From assembly GCF_003268475.1 (NCBI RefSeq), contig NZ_MCIF01000002.1:3704671-3768670 (forward strand): a stretch of DNA of 64,000 nt, written 5' to 3'. This document shows, piece by piece, positions 41,434 to 50,265 of the stretch (its first letter is position 1; each line of letters begins with the position of its first letter). The notes under the pieces were generated by a model. The model was not told where the DNA came from and did not search any database. It worked only from the letters and a program-made list of their open reading frames with translations. The position numbers were made by a program, and so were the translations under genes. Source of the stretch: Thermogemmatispora tikiterensis. Its GTDB lineage: Bacteria > Chloroflexota > Ktedonobacteria > Ktedonobacterales > Ktedonobacteraceae.

Positions 41434-41459
41434 AAGATAGACCACGAGAGGCCTATCTT
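41434..41459 (-). terminator. Intrinsic terminator of tRNA-Met
   Basis: Minus strand AAGATAGGCC-tctcgt-GGTCTATCTT, a 10-base stem with one G-U pair, followed directly by TTCTTTTTG. It lies about 60 bases past the tRNA. Confidence 0.85.
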
Positions 41460-41520
41460 CTTCCGATCGGTCTACCTATTGTGTTGGTCTGCCACGAACG
41501 CCTCTATCTTCGGCGCTACC

Positions 41521-41596
41521 TGGTAGCGGCGGTAGGACTCGAACCTACGACCCAGGGCTTATGAGTCCCCTGCTCTACCGACTGAGCTACGCCGCC
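41521..41596 (-). tRNA. Elongator tRNA-Met (anticodon CAT)
   Basis: Minus-strand cloverleaf with acceptor GGCGGCG/CGCCGCT (G1-U72 wobble), D arm GCTC/GAGC, anticodon loop CTCATAA, T arm GTAGG/CCTAC and encoded CCA. The acceptor and CCA follow the elongator pattern, not the initiator one. The anticodon stem has GGGGA opposite GCCCT, leaving an A31-G39 mismatch next to the loop. tRNA-Ile2 (modified CAT) is a less likely reading. Confidence 0.9.
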
Positions 41597-41816
41597 ATCG
41601 AACGGACTGGCTAGGGGCAGCGCTGCTGTTGAGAAAGGGTGCTCCTGGGGGGAGCCAGCACCTTGCCGGAGGTTGCGGCTCCGGCTGGCAGTGCTGCCTT
41701 GCTAGTGATTTCGACTCTTATCTTACCACATCCTGTCAAGAGGGAGAAGGCCATCTTTGGGAGAAGCCGCGCGAGAGCGAGGGTCAGGGAGAGGGCCAGG
41801 AGATGGGCGAGAAAAA

Positions 41817-41842
41817 GCCTCACTCGCAGAGACGAGTGAGGC
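41817..41842 (-). terminator. Intrinsic terminator of the initiator tRNA genes
   Basis: Minus strand GCCTCACTCG-tctctg-CGAGTGAGGC, a perfect 10-base stem, followed by TTTTTC. About 50 bases past the first initiator tRNA. Confidence 0.85.
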
Positions 41843-41892
41843 GAAGTACACGTTGTCACTAGAGCGTGCCTTAACGGAGGCAAGAGAAGAAA

Positions 41893-41964
<72 letters not shown>

Positions 41965-42084
41965 TCGTTGGCGAGTGATCAAAACGGAACAGTTGCCAAG
42001 GCAATATGCGGACGAGCCTGTCAGCGAGCCTGTGCTGCCTGTTCACTGCTGGCAGACAGGATGCAAGAAAAAACGCTGACGAGA

Positions 42085-42156
<72 letters not shown>

Positions 42157-42167
42157 TCGGCGTTTTC

Positions 42168-42196
42168 ATGATACTACAAGGTTGAAAGGATGTCAA
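42168..42196 (-). promoter_or_regulatory. Promoter of the initiator tRNA pair
   Basis: Minus strand perfect TTGACA, 17-base spacer, TATCAT, ending 12 bases before the tRNA 5' end. Confidence 0.7.
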
Positions 42197-42268
42197 GGGG
42201 GGTCGCATCATGCATCAGCAACGGCCTAGTTTTGATATGTGCTCAGTAGCTTCGTCCATAAGAGTGCT

Positions 42269-42874
42269 ATGAAAATCGTGAAATCGAAGATCCTCATAGA
42301 CAAGGGCGGTTTTTCATCTCTACCAAGCTGGCAGCGCATTCGCAGCGACGTGCTTCAGGCCATTGCCTCAATCCAGTGGCCTCCGGGCTCAGGCGCTTTT
42401 GTACTCTACGATGAGCTGGGAAAGCGGCGAGGAGAAGGCAATGGAGTCAAGCCTATTAAGGATGCCTGTATGCTCTATCTTCGCGAGCAGGGCTGGCTGC
42501 TAGAGTATGACCTAGGTCTCCCAGGAATCGGCAAGGTTGATGCAGTCTATCTGGTAGATGGAAAGCAGTTCGCTCTGGAATGGGAGACGGGAAATATATC
42601 ATCGTCTCATCGATCGCTCAACAAGATGGCGTTGGCCATGCTGAAGGGCACTTTGATTGGAGGTGTGCTCATCCTACCCTCGCGGATCATGTACCGCTAT
42701 CTAACTGACCGTATTGGTAATTTTGAAGAAATAACCCCCTACTTCCCTCTCTGGGAAGCTCTTGGTACTTTTGTGAACATAGGAATACTCTGGGTTATTG
42801 CCATAGAGCAGGATGCGGTAAGCAAATCGGTGCCACGCATCGAGAAAGGAAGGGATGGCCGAGCACTTATGTGA
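42269..42874 (+). CDS. Type II restriction endonuclease, BamHI family
   Basis: 201 residues from the ATG at 42269 (MKIVKSKILIDKG); an ATG at 42239 is possible. BamHI itself has 213. The catalytic and DNA-reading block EWETGNISSSHRSLNKM aligns with BamHI EFETGNISSAHRSMNKL, and YLTDRIGNFEEITPYF with YLTDRVTNFEELEPYF. The two Glu of the active site are present, as is the upstream Asp in KVDAVYLV. The BamHI residues that contact the bases (N116, S118, R122, D154, R155) all have counterparts, so recognition of GGATCC is expected. More AT-rich than its neighbours, suggesting recent arrival. Its 3' end overlaps the convergent methyltransferase gene by 8 bases. No controller (C) gene seen. Confidence 0.9.
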   Translation: MKIVKSKILIDKGGFSSLPSWQRIRSDVLQAIASIQWPPGSGAFVLYDELGKRRGEGNGVKPIKDACMLYLREQGWLLEYDLGLPGIGKVDAVYLVDGKQFALEWETGNISSSHRSLNKMALAMLKGTLIGGVLILPSRIMYRYLTDRIGNFEEITPYFPLWEALGTFVNIGILWVIAIEQDAVSKSVPRIEKGRDGRALM

Positions 42875-43862
42875 TCTCTGGCCTAGCGCTTCCATAGGCG
42901 TGGGGGACGGCTCCCTGCTCCCATTCTATGGGAACGCGGGCGACCTTGCCGGTCGGCTGATAGAGCTGACGCCCTAGCGGCCTGAGCGGCAGGCGTCCCT
43001 CAAAAAAAGCCCTGATGCGCTCGCGTGTGATGTTGATGTAGACCTCTTCCTTATCGCAGCCTGCCACGCGCCGACCGTGCTTGATCCCCGCAATGAGCGA
43101 CGAGCCAGCGCCACAGTAAGGGTCAAGTACCCACTCATCTTCGTTGGTGAGCGCCAGCACACAGCGCTCTGCCAGCTCGACAGGGTACTGACAGGGGTGG
43201 ATCGTCTTTTCGGGGTGCGCTGCTTTCACGTTGGGAATATACCAGACCTCCTCTTCCCAATCGTGGGCTACCACCTCCCAGAAATCCGAGGGATTTTTCC
43301 CGAGAGGGTTTCCCGATGGCTCCCCTTTATGTGGTCCCTTGTAATGCCTCTTGCCGGGATACTTTGCCGGAACGCGCACAGGGTCCAGATGAAATGTGTA
43401 GCCGTCCCCTCTGGTAAACCACAGAATTGTTTCGTAGCGCCCTGAAAAACGGCGAGACATGTGCATACCATGACTGTAGCGCCATATGATTCTATTCCTT
43501 AGCTTTAGTCCTTTTTTCTTAAAAATATCATAATAGAAGATATCTAGAGGAAATACCTCGCCATCTTCAACAAAGTTTCCGACTTGCCAACAGATACTAC
43601 CCTTGGGACTGGTGACGCGGATGACCTCATCGATGACAGCCTCTTGCTCTTGCAGATACGACAGAACATCCTTGCGCCTTTCATATTCCTTCCCCAGGTT
43701 GTAGGGTGGGGAGGTAATGACCAGGGCGATGCTTTCTGAGGGCAGCGTCTTCAGAAAGTCCAGGGCCTCGCCCTGATGAACGACAATCCGTTGCTGGCTG
43801 TCGAAGTGCTCGACGCAATTGGGTGCTGACGACTCTCCAAAAGATAGTTGGTGAGCTTCCAT
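42867..43862 (-). CDS. Site-specific DNA methyltransferase of the BamHI-like system (beta class)
   Basis: About 331 residues from the ATG at 43862; a GTG at 43937 could add 25. The catalytic motif IV ITSPPYNLGKEYERRKDVL comes first and the SAM-binding motif I DPYCGAGSSLIAGIKHG near the C-terminus, the beta-class order of N4-cytosine and N6-adenine enzymes; M.BamHI is an N4-cytosine enzyme. IHPCQYPVELAERCVLAL is also typical. It protects the host site cut by the convergent nuclease. The M gene has a clear promoter of its own about 165 bases upstream, so methylation can be set up independently of the nuclease gene. Confidence 0.9.
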   Translation of the reverse strand: MEAHQLSFGESSAPNCVEHFDSQQRIVVHQGEALDFLKTLPSESIALVITSPPYNLGKEYERRKDVLSYLQEQEAVIDEVIRVTSPKGSICWQVGNFVEDGEVFPLDIFYYDIFKKKGLKLRNRIIWRYSHGMHMSRRFSGRYETILWFTRGDGYTFHLDPVRVPAKYPGKRHYKGPHKGEPSGNPLGKNPSDFWEVVAHDWEEEVWYIPNVKAAHPEKTIHPCQYPVELAERCVLALTNEDEWVLDPYCGAGSSLIAGIKHGRRVAGCDKEEVYINITRERIRAFFEGRLPLRPLGRQLYQPTGKVARVPIEWEQGAVPHAYGSARPEIT

Positions 43863-44024
43863 AGCGGCTGTGTGCCTATCCTCCCTTGCCTCTTCCTTCG
43901 ATTTATGCGCCACGTAGTGAGAACTGGACCGCACCACTACGCTACGCGCCTGACAGAGTCTCTCTGCTGGTGGATTATGAGAGAGCCTTATCTTCCGTGA
44001 GCAGTTTTATCTCGCTCTGGTGAA

Positions 44025-44053
44025 ACTATGGTAGGACCGTGAGGATTTGTCAA
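44025..44053 (-). promoter_or_regulatory. Promoter of the methyltransferase gene
   Basis: Minus strand perfect TTGACA, 17-base spacer, CATAGT. Confidence 0.5.
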
Positions 44054-44335
44054 GACCTCTGACCTTGTCAGACAGTAGAAAGGAGGAGGCACCGGGCAGA
44101 GCAGTGATGAGCCTGGCCTGCCTGGCGCCTCTTCAGGAGAAAAGGCCTCACGTTTTCAGCAGAGAAGATGCGTGGAGCGGGGCCCGTGGAGCGTCTGCCC
44201 TCCCGCCACGCCGTTCTGCTCTCACGTGCGTTGGACAGGGCAGGGTGCCAGCTCCGACGAGCACTGCTGCTCTAGCTTCAGCTCGGTGGGTGGTTCTTGC
44301 CTCCTTTCCTTAAAAAATGTCTGGTGTCTCTGAAT
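44054..44335. other. Intergenic region between the R-M system and the GH30 terminator
   Basis: No gene found; short open frames only. An ATTTTTTAAGG run on the minus strand near 44310-44320 lies beyond the GH30 hairpin. Confidence 0.3.
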
Positions 44336-44378
44336 GAGATCGGAGGAGAAAGATCCCTATCCCTGCTCCTCCGATCTC
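44336..44378 (-). terminator. Hairpin terminator after the GH30 gene
   Basis: Perfect 13-base stem GAGATCGGAGGAG / CTCCTCCGATCTC with a 17-base loop, 24 bases past the GH30 stop. A T-run appears only ~20 bases later, so Rho-independent action is likely but not textbook. Confidence 0.65.
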
Positions 44379-44401
44379 GCCTCGGATCATCCCAGCCCGG
44401 C

Positions 44402-46303
44402 CTAGACGACGCTGCAGGTCGCTCCATTGAGCGTGAACGCAGTCGGCGCGGGATTGCTCCCGTTCCAGCTAGCCAGGAAGCCTGGTGATGCACCCAGAGT
44501 GGCGCCTGCCGGGATCTGGGCGTTGTAGGAGGCGTTGGTGATCGTCACCTGGGCCCCTTGCTGTGTGTAGCTTCCATTCCAGAGCTGGGTGATCTGCTGA
44601 CCAGCCGTGAAACTGAAGCTCAAGGTCCAGCCATTGATGGGGCTACTACCTGTGTTCGTAATAGTGATGCTCCCCTGGAAGCCGCCCGGCCACTGGCTCA
44701 CGACGCTATAGTGCACTTGACAGGAAGCGCCCGGAGTCGGGGTAGGAGTTGGCGTACTGGTCGGTGCCGGTGTTGGTGAGGGGGTCGCCGTTGGGCTGGG
44801 AGACGGCGCCGGGGTCGGTGTACTGGTTGGGGCCGGCGTGGGAGTTGGCGTAACGCCTCCAGTGCCAGCCGGGATGACATAGGTCACCAGCGAGCGCGCT
44901 GGCACGGTCGCACTGAAGGAGCCGTTGCTCACCGACAGTGGCGCCTGAGCTGCTGTGTTGTTGTTATTGTTGGTCAGATAGGGGGTCACCGTAGCCCCGT
45001 TCGCCACAGTGGTGTTCTGCAGCGAGAAGGTCGTCGCTGTATCGCTGGTTGCCAGATTGATGACCACAATGGCCAGCGTGCCGTTGGTGTTACGATAGGC
45101 CGAGACCAGCAGATTGCTGTCGGAGCTGCTGGCGCCGATGCGCACCGCGCCGGGTCGGACGAAGCGGCTGTAGTTGGCGAAGGCCCATAGGCGCTTCGAC
45201 GGCGTGATGGTCGAACCATTCAACTGGATCAGGCCCTGGTTATCGCTCGAGACAGAGGTGCTGGCCACGCCCCACCAGTAGAGGAAGGCGCTCAGGTTGG
45301 CCGAAGTCAACCCGACATGAATATGCTGAGCCCAGGTCAGGCCGGAGGCATCGCTGCCATCATCCCAGGCAGCATCAAAGCTATCGAAGGTCGACCACTC
45401 AGTCTCCCACACCGGCTTGCCGTTGGAGTTGAGCGGCGAAGTCGGAGCGGCGGTATAGCCGTGGCTGGAGATGACCTTGACGTAGGAATTGGCCGTTGCA
45501 TCGTTGACAATGGCGCTGGTATAGCTCGGAGCCAGGTCCCAGCCCTCGGCATCGCAGCAGACAATCTGCGTCGACAGGCCAGCATTCGCCAGGGTCGGCC
45601 CCAGGATCTTGGCGAAGTCGGCGGTTTGTGTCGGGTTCATCACCATGCTGGAGTAGGAGGTGGACAGATTCGGCTCGTTGACGAAGCCGATGTTGGTGAT
45701 GGTCACGCCTGCCGCCTGGTAATCCTTAATATACTGCACGAGGTAATTCGCGTAAGCCTGACGCCAGTCACCCGTGCTGCACGTAGCAGCACCTGGTGCA
45801 CCGCACAGCGTGCCACCGTTGCTCTCGGAGCCATTGGTCTTCATGAAGCCTGGGGCGCTCCAGGCGTCGGCATAGATGCGTGTCACGCCATAGTTCTGAA
45901 CCACTTGCTGGGTCAGAGGCAACTGGCCCCAGTCGGTCCCGATGGGCACATACTGAGGCGTGGCCGTCGGGCTGCCCGGGCTGTTCGGCTCAATCGTATG
46001 GTTGCTGTCGGAGGGGATCAGGTTGCGCAGAATAGTCAACCCGGCTCCGGTCGTCGGGCTGAAGAGCAGGTCCAGCATCTGCTTCTCCAGCGTGGAACCA
46101 GCGTTGATAATGGCGTCGGCCTGCCCGAAAGCTTCGGATGCGCCAAAGCCGTCGATCGTCTGATAGGTCGTGGCGCCGTTAATGGTGACGCTTGAGGCCG
46201 CGTAGGCCGGGCGCCCTTGGACAGCAATGCTGAGTGTCAGGGCGCAGATCAGCGCCATAAGCGCCAGGCCAGCGCACAGGGTTTTGAGCTGTTTCCTGAG
46301 CAT
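44402..46303 (-). CDS. Secreted GH30 glycosidase (xylanase-type) with CBM2
   Basis: 633 residues; ATG at 46303 behind AAAGGAAGACAGG. Signal peptide with cleavage near AYAAS. The (beta/alpha)8 domain starts TIDGFGASEAFGQADAI, a GH30 subfamily hallmark, with the acid/base Glu in GFVNEPNLSTSY and the nucleophile in VWETEWSTF. A beta-sandwich typical of GH30 follows (SAYRNTNGTLAIVVIN). A Thr-Pro linker (TPTPAPTSTPTPAP) leads to a C-terminal CBM2 (CQVHYSVVSQWPGGFQ ... INGWTLSF). Likely role: cutting xylan in plant cell walls outside the cell. Last gene of the GH9-GH5-GH30 cluster, closed by a strong hairpin. Confidence 0.9.
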   Translation of the reverse strand: MLRKQLKTLCAGLALMALICALTLSIAVQGRPAYAASSVTINGATTYQTIDGFGASEAFGQADAIINAGSTLEKQMLDLLFSPTTGAGLTILRNLIPSDSNHTIEPNSPGSPTATPQYVPIGTDWGQLPLTQQVVQNYGVTRIYADAWSAPGFMKTNGSESNGGTLCGAPGAATCSTGDWRQAYANYLVQYIKDYQAAGVTITNIGFVNEPNLSTSYSSMVMNPTQTADFAKILGPTLANAGLSTQIVCCDAEGWDLAPSYTSAIVNDATANSYVKVISSHGYTAAPTSPLNSNGKPVWETEWSTFDSFDAAWDDGSDASGLTWAQHIHVGLTSANLSAFLYWWGVASTSVSSDNQGLIQLNGSTITPSKRLWAFANYSRFVRPGAVRIGASSSDSNLLVSAYRNTNGTLAIVVINLATSDTATTFSLQNTTVANGATVTPYLTNNNNNTAAQAPLSVSNGSFSATVPARSLVTYVIPAGTGGVTPTPTPAPTSTPTPAPSPSPTATPSPTPAPTSTPTPTPTPGASCQVHYSVVSQWPGGFQGSITITNTGSSPINGWTLSFSFTAGQQITQLWNGSYTQQGAQVTITNASYNAQIPAGATLGASPGFLASWNGSNPAPTAFTLNGATCSVV

Positions 46304-46556
46304 AGCCTGTCTTCCTTTCTCCAGAGGACTCTCCTTGTTGTTTGGTCAGTTGTTCAGGTAAGTTGGTGTGAGTGAAGAGATTTATGTGAACGGGCGCCAG
46401 GCTGAGCCAGGCTACCTGGCCTTCATCGCTGCTGGCGTGCTGAAGACCAGACCTGATCCCAGCTCAGCGCTCGTCACCTGCAAGTTAAGAAGTGCAAGCC
46501 ATTGCTTGCTTGTCTGCCTGTCACCACCGTCCACAGTGGAGTGGGCCAACCCGCGG

Positions 46557-48014
46557 CTAGACCGTGTTGCAGGTTACGCCGTTGAGGGTGAAGACTGTCG
46601 GATCGGTGTGGTTGCTTGTCCAGGTGCCATTGAAACCAATCGAGACCGAGCTACCGGCGGCGATGACATCGTTGTAGCCGATATCGCGAGCCGTGACCTG
46701 CTGACCTTGCTGACTCCAGGTGGCGCTCCAGCCTGCCGTGATCTGCTGGTCCCCAGGGAAGGTAAAGACCAGGGTCCAGCCAACAATGGAGGCGTTGCTG
46801 ATGTTGCTGATCGTAATGTTGGCCGTCATGCCACCGGTCCAGTAGCTGGCGCTGTAGTGGACCGCGCAGTAGTGGCCAGGCACGGGTGTGGGCGTCGGCG
46901 TGGGCGTGACGCCATTAGCAAGGTCCGTCAGGTGGTTCAAAAGTCCTTGCCCGTAGGGCGTGGGAGTGCCGTTGTAGTCGCTGATGAGCGACGGGAAGCT
47001 CCAGCAGTTGTAGGTGTCCCAGGCCCAGGCCAGATAGCCGATGTTGTTCTGGTCCAGCCAGGCCATCGCCATATCGATGAAGCCGTGGGCACAGTCGTTC
47101 TCGCCAATCTCGCCAGCAATCACCGGCACCTGGGCGGCAACTGGTGCTACCGTCAGAACCCAGCAATTGACGTAGTTACATGTATTGAAATTGTAGAGAT
47201 GGAAAGAGGCAGCCAGGTTGTTCAACGGATCGCTGGGCTTATGAGAGAGCCAGCCTGACAGGTCGTTGGCATAGGCCAGGCCCCCGAGCATGATCACATT
47301 GGTGGCCCCGGTGGCGCGCACGGTGTTCACCAGGGTCTGCATACCGGCCACAGCGAAGGGCACGTCCGTGCAGGGGCTGGCGTTGGCTGCCGTGCTGCCG
47401 TTGAGCCAGCAATCCCAACTCGTGGTGAAAGGCTCGTTATATAGATCGAAGATCACCGATGAATTGCTCTTGAAGGTATTGGCCACCGAGGTCCAGAAGG
47501 CTGGAGCGTGGTCCAGGTCGGGCATGGCAAGCTGTTTGTTAGCTTGCTGGGTGCCGGGGGCGCTCCAGTGCAGGTCGAGAATCGTGATCAGGTTATTCGC
47601 GGTCAGCAGATTGACGTAATCGATGATGGCCTGCCGATACTGGGCCGCGGTATACTGGGCGGCGGGGTAGCCATTGATCCCGAGCCAGCAATCCTCGTTG
47701 AGTGGGAGGCGCACGGCGTTAATGTGCCAGCTCATCATAGCGGCCACCGAAGCGGCGTCGCTCGGTCCGTCGAAGACGGTGGTATCGCCGGAGGCGTCGC
47801 ACATATACTCGGTGCCAGAGCGATCCACTCCCAGCGGGCGAACCGGCTGGCCGGCGCCATTGAGGAGCTGGTTGCCCGAAACGTGCAGGCCGCTGTAGGA
47901 GACGGCGGCCTGGGCACGTTGCGCATGCTGGGGCGCGTACCAGATCAGACCTGCCAGCGCTAGTGCCAGTAGGGCGAAGAGCGCTGGCAGACCGCAGGAC
48001 AGGGCTTTCTTCAC
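46557..48014 (-). CDS. Secreted GH5 endoglucanase with CBM2
   Basis: 485 residues from GTG at 48014, which has GAGGAGGGAACGCTC upstream; the open frame reaches 48173 but that part overlaps the GH9 stop hairpin. Signal peptide (ALFALLALALAGLIWY, cut near AQAAV). The GH5 barrel shows INAVRLPLNEDCW, the acid/base Glu in FDLYNEPF and the nucleophile in VIAGEIGEND. A short Thr-Pro linker precedes a CBM2 (CAVHYSASYWTGGMTANITI). It should cleave beta-1,4-glucan chains inside the polymer. Lies 133 bases after GH9 on the same strand. The 253-base gap to GH30 has only a small hairpin (GCAAGC/GCTTGC near 46500). Confidence 0.9.
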   Translation of the reverse strand: MKKALSCGLPALFALLALALAGLIWYAPQHAQRAQAAVSYSGLHVSGNQLLNGAGQPVRPLGVDRSGTEYMCDASGDTTVFDGPSDAASVAAMMSWHINAVRLPLNEDCWLGINGYPAAQYTAAQYRQAIIDYVNLLTANNLITILDLHWSAPGTQQANKQLAMPDLDHAPAFWTSVANTFKSNSSVIFDLYNEPFTTSWDCWLNGSTAANASPCTDVPFAVAGMQTLVNTVRATGATNVIMLGGLAYANDLSGWLSHKPSDPLNNLAASFHLYNFNTCNYVNCWVLTVAPVAAQVPVIAGEIGENDCAHGFIDMAMAWLDQNNIGYLAWAWDTYNCWSFPSLISDYNGTPTPYGQGLLNHLTDLANGVTPTPTPTPVPGHYCAVHYSASYWTGGMTANITISNISNASIVGWTLVFTFPGDQQITAGWSATWSQQGQQVTARDIGYNDVIAAGSSVSIGFNGTWTSNHTDPTVFTLNGVTCNTV

Positions 48015-48123
48015 GAGCGTTCCCTCCTCATATGTTGCGGCTATCTCATCCCTGAGAGCAGGCCCCATCAGTTCCTGCTGCCTTTGTCTGCTTGATGACT
48101 TGACTACCCGTCTTGCCTCCCCA

Positions 48124-48173
48124 TTGGGCAGGAGGCCGCCGCGGAAGTTATGACTTTGGCGGCTCCTGCCCAA
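48124..48173 (-). promoter_or_regulatory. Long intercistronic hairpin around the GH9 stop codon
   Basis: TTGGGCAGGAGgCCGCC (48124-48140) pairs with GGCGGCTCCTGCCCAA (48158-48173): 16 pairs with one bulged G and a 17-base loop that holds the GH9 stop codon (48150-48148). No T-run follows on the minus strand. It could stop part of the transcription or protect the upstream message. Confidence 0.65.
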
Positions 48174-50265
48174 AGACCAGCGTGCCGTTGCGGTAGACGG
48201 GTATGTACTGGGTGACGGCCTTGGTCGAAGTCAGACCCTGGCGGCTCCAGTCGTTCGATGAGTCCCAATGGTACTTGTAGTCACTGCCAATGGCCACAAT
48301 CAGCGCGAATTCGAGGTCGCGCGTATACCAGAGCGGGTAAGCTGACCAGTCGAATTCGTAGTAGTAGACTGTGGTGGAGTTCCCCCAGGCATAGGGGCCG
48401 TGCACAGCGACCGGGCCTCCATTGGGCAGGTACTGGTTCTGGTCGTAGTAGATGGCCACTGAGACCGAGTTGATTGACTGACCGATGGCTAGCAACTCGC
48501 TGATGTTGAAGAAGTAGCGCACCTTGAGGCCGGTGACGAACTGCGGCGGCTGGGTGGTGTCGCTGTGGAGCGTCAGGGTAATCTGCGTGCTCTGGTTGCT
48601 GTCCTGATTGACCAGCGCTTCGACGAAGAAAGGATTGACCGGTGTTTCTGCGGTCGAAAAATTGGGATTGGGCTGTTGACCGGAACCATAGTAGTAGTAG
48701 TGGCCCGCCAGCGCCCCAACGAAGGCCGCACTGTAATCGACCGCCACCTCGTTGTAGACGAAGTCATTGGTGGCATCGTCGTGGTAGTCGCTGGTGTCTG
48801 GACCGCCGACCAGGCCGCCCCACAGCGTGTGGCGGTGGTTGGGAGGATCAGACATGCTGTTAGTGAAGGAGCCGTGGGCTGCGCGATGATGGGGATGTTT
48901 GGCCGAATTGGAGGCAAAGCCCACCATGTAGCAGCGGTTCATTGGATTGCTGCCCAAGATATAGTTCATCTGCCCCAAAGCCCAATCCGAGAAGCGTGAG
49001 TCACCGGTGTATTTGCGATAGACCAGAGCGCAGAGCTGGGCGGCGGCGTTGTAGCGGCAGGACCCCCAGGTATTGATGACCATAAAGCCGCCGGGCGTGG
49101 GCTTCAAGAAATTCGTATCGTTGGGGTCCTGATGCGGCACGTTGGACCAGTATTCGAGGTTCCAACGGGCGATGTACCAGTGCTTGGGATCGTTGGTAAT
49201 GGGTGCAAGCTTGAGGAACATGCCTCCCCAGACAGCGTCCCAGCAGTGTACCCAGGTATTCTGCCAGTTATCCTGGGTGCTGTTCATGATGGCCTTGAGG
49301 TAGCCAGTATAGTGGCCGCTGGAGTCAGTGGCGATAATGTCGTTCAGGTAGGACTGCTGGCCGGTAGCGATGTAGAGCCAGATAGCGGCCCAGGCCAGGT
49401 CGTCGCTGTCGCCGCTGGAATTGTAGAAGCCGCCGGAGTAGCCGAGTCCGCGGTTGGCAACGGCAAAGCGGTAGAGGGCCTGGGCGTAGTCCAGGCACTT
49501 GGCGGCGTAGGTGGCGTCGCTGCTCTGACTGTTGAGATACATGATGGCCAGAGCGGCGGCGGCCTCCGCACACATGTCGCTGGCCGGCGTCTCGGAGGTG
49601 GCGAAGTAGGCCGGACGGGCCAGATTCTCAACTTCGGGCGGTGCCCAGACTGTATGATCGATGGAGCCTTCACCAACCTGGTAACAGAATGCTACCACAT
49701 TGCCGCTGCTGTCGCGGAAGGTGCAGCGCATCAGGTAATCGCAGCCCCAGCGCAGGATGGCCATCATGTGGGCGTCTTGCCCGGTGGAGACGAAGGCCTG
49801 GCGGAATTCGTAGAAGCCCCAGCCCAGCGTCGAGATGGCATAGCCCTGGGGAAGGCCGAATTTGACGTGATCGCCAGCGTCGTGGAAGCCTCCGCTGACA
49901 TCGACGGTGCCTTTGCCTGCCGGATCAAGCACCTGCCGATGGGCTGCGATAAAGGAGGCTGACATGTTGGTCCCGACGTTGTTGCTGTTTTTGGGCTGCA
50001 GGGGAACAGCGGTGTCGGAGAGATCACAGTCACCACGCCAGGGTAGGAGGCCACCAGTAACGCCTGGCCCGGATTTCTGGGCGTCATAGAAGTAGATCGA
50101 CATCTGCAAGGCTGCTGCCAGGTTGTACTGGGGAGTGGGAGCAGCGCTGGCTCTCAGGCTGTTGTCAACGCCCGCAAGTGCTGCTCCCAGAGAACCTAGC
50201 GGCAGCGCTACCAGCAAATTGCGCGATTGCTGCAGCAGTTCGCGCCGCGAGATGCGGGTAGACAC
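48148..50265 (-). CDS. Secreted GH9 cellulase with CBM3, Tat signal
   Basis: 705 residues from GTG at 50265, with AAAGGAGTCAGACC upstream. The N-terminus has a twin-arginine export signal (SRRELLQQ, then LLVALPLGSLGAALAG), so the folded enzyme goes through Tat, unlike its Sec-type neighbours. The GH9 barrel has VSGGFHDAGDHVKFGLP (catalytic Asp pair), the HHRAAHGS substrate motif and the acid Glu in NDFVYNEVAVDYSAAFVGAL. The C-terminal ~150 residues are a CBM3 (LKVRYFFNISELL, PYAWGNSTTVYYYEFDWSAY). This architecture is that of processive endoglucanases. First gene of the cluster. Confidence 0.92.
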   Translation of the reverse strand: MSTRISRRELLQQSRNLLVALPLGSLGAALAGVDNSLRASAAPTPQYNLAAALQMSIYFYDAQKSGPGVTGGLLPWRGDCDLSDTAVPLQPKNSNNVGTNMSASFIAAHRQVLDPAGKGTVDVSGGFHDAGDHVKFGLPQGYAISTLGWGFYEFRQAFVSTGQDAHMMAILRWGCDYLMRCTFRDSSGNVVAFCYQVGEGSIDHTVWAPPEVENLARPAYFATSETPASDMCAEAAAALAIMYLNSQSSDATYAAKCLDYAQALYRFAVANRGLGYSGGFYNSSGDSDDLAWAAIWLYIATGQQSYLNDIIATDSSGHYTGYLKAIMNSTQDNWQNTWVHCWDAVWGGMFLKLAPITNDPKHWYIARWNLEYWSNVPHQDPNDTNFLKPTPGGFMVINTWGSCRYNAAAQLCALVYRKYTGDSRFSDWALGQMNYILGSNPMNRCYMVGFASNSAKHPHHRAAHGSFTNSMSDPPNHRHTLWGGLVGGPDTSDYHDDATNDFVYNEVAVDYSAAFVGALAGHYYYYGSGQQPNPNFSTAETPVNPFFVEALVNQDSNQSTQITLTLHSDTTQPPQFVTGLKVRYFFNISELLAIGQSINSVSVAIYYDQNQYLPNGGPVAVHGPYAWGNSTTVYYYEFDWSAYPLWYTRDLEFALIVAIGSDYKYHWDSSNDWSRQGLTSTKAVTQYIPVYRNGTLVFGQEPPKS

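Noticed and set aside
41712..41739. TTGACA on the minus strand upstream of tRNA-Met
   Set aside because: No acceptable -10 box at 16-19 bases; may be a decayed promoter.
45317..46195. Plus-strand open frame opposite GH30
   Set aside because: Shadow of the GH30 gene, whose signal peptide and catalytic motifs are intact on the other strand.
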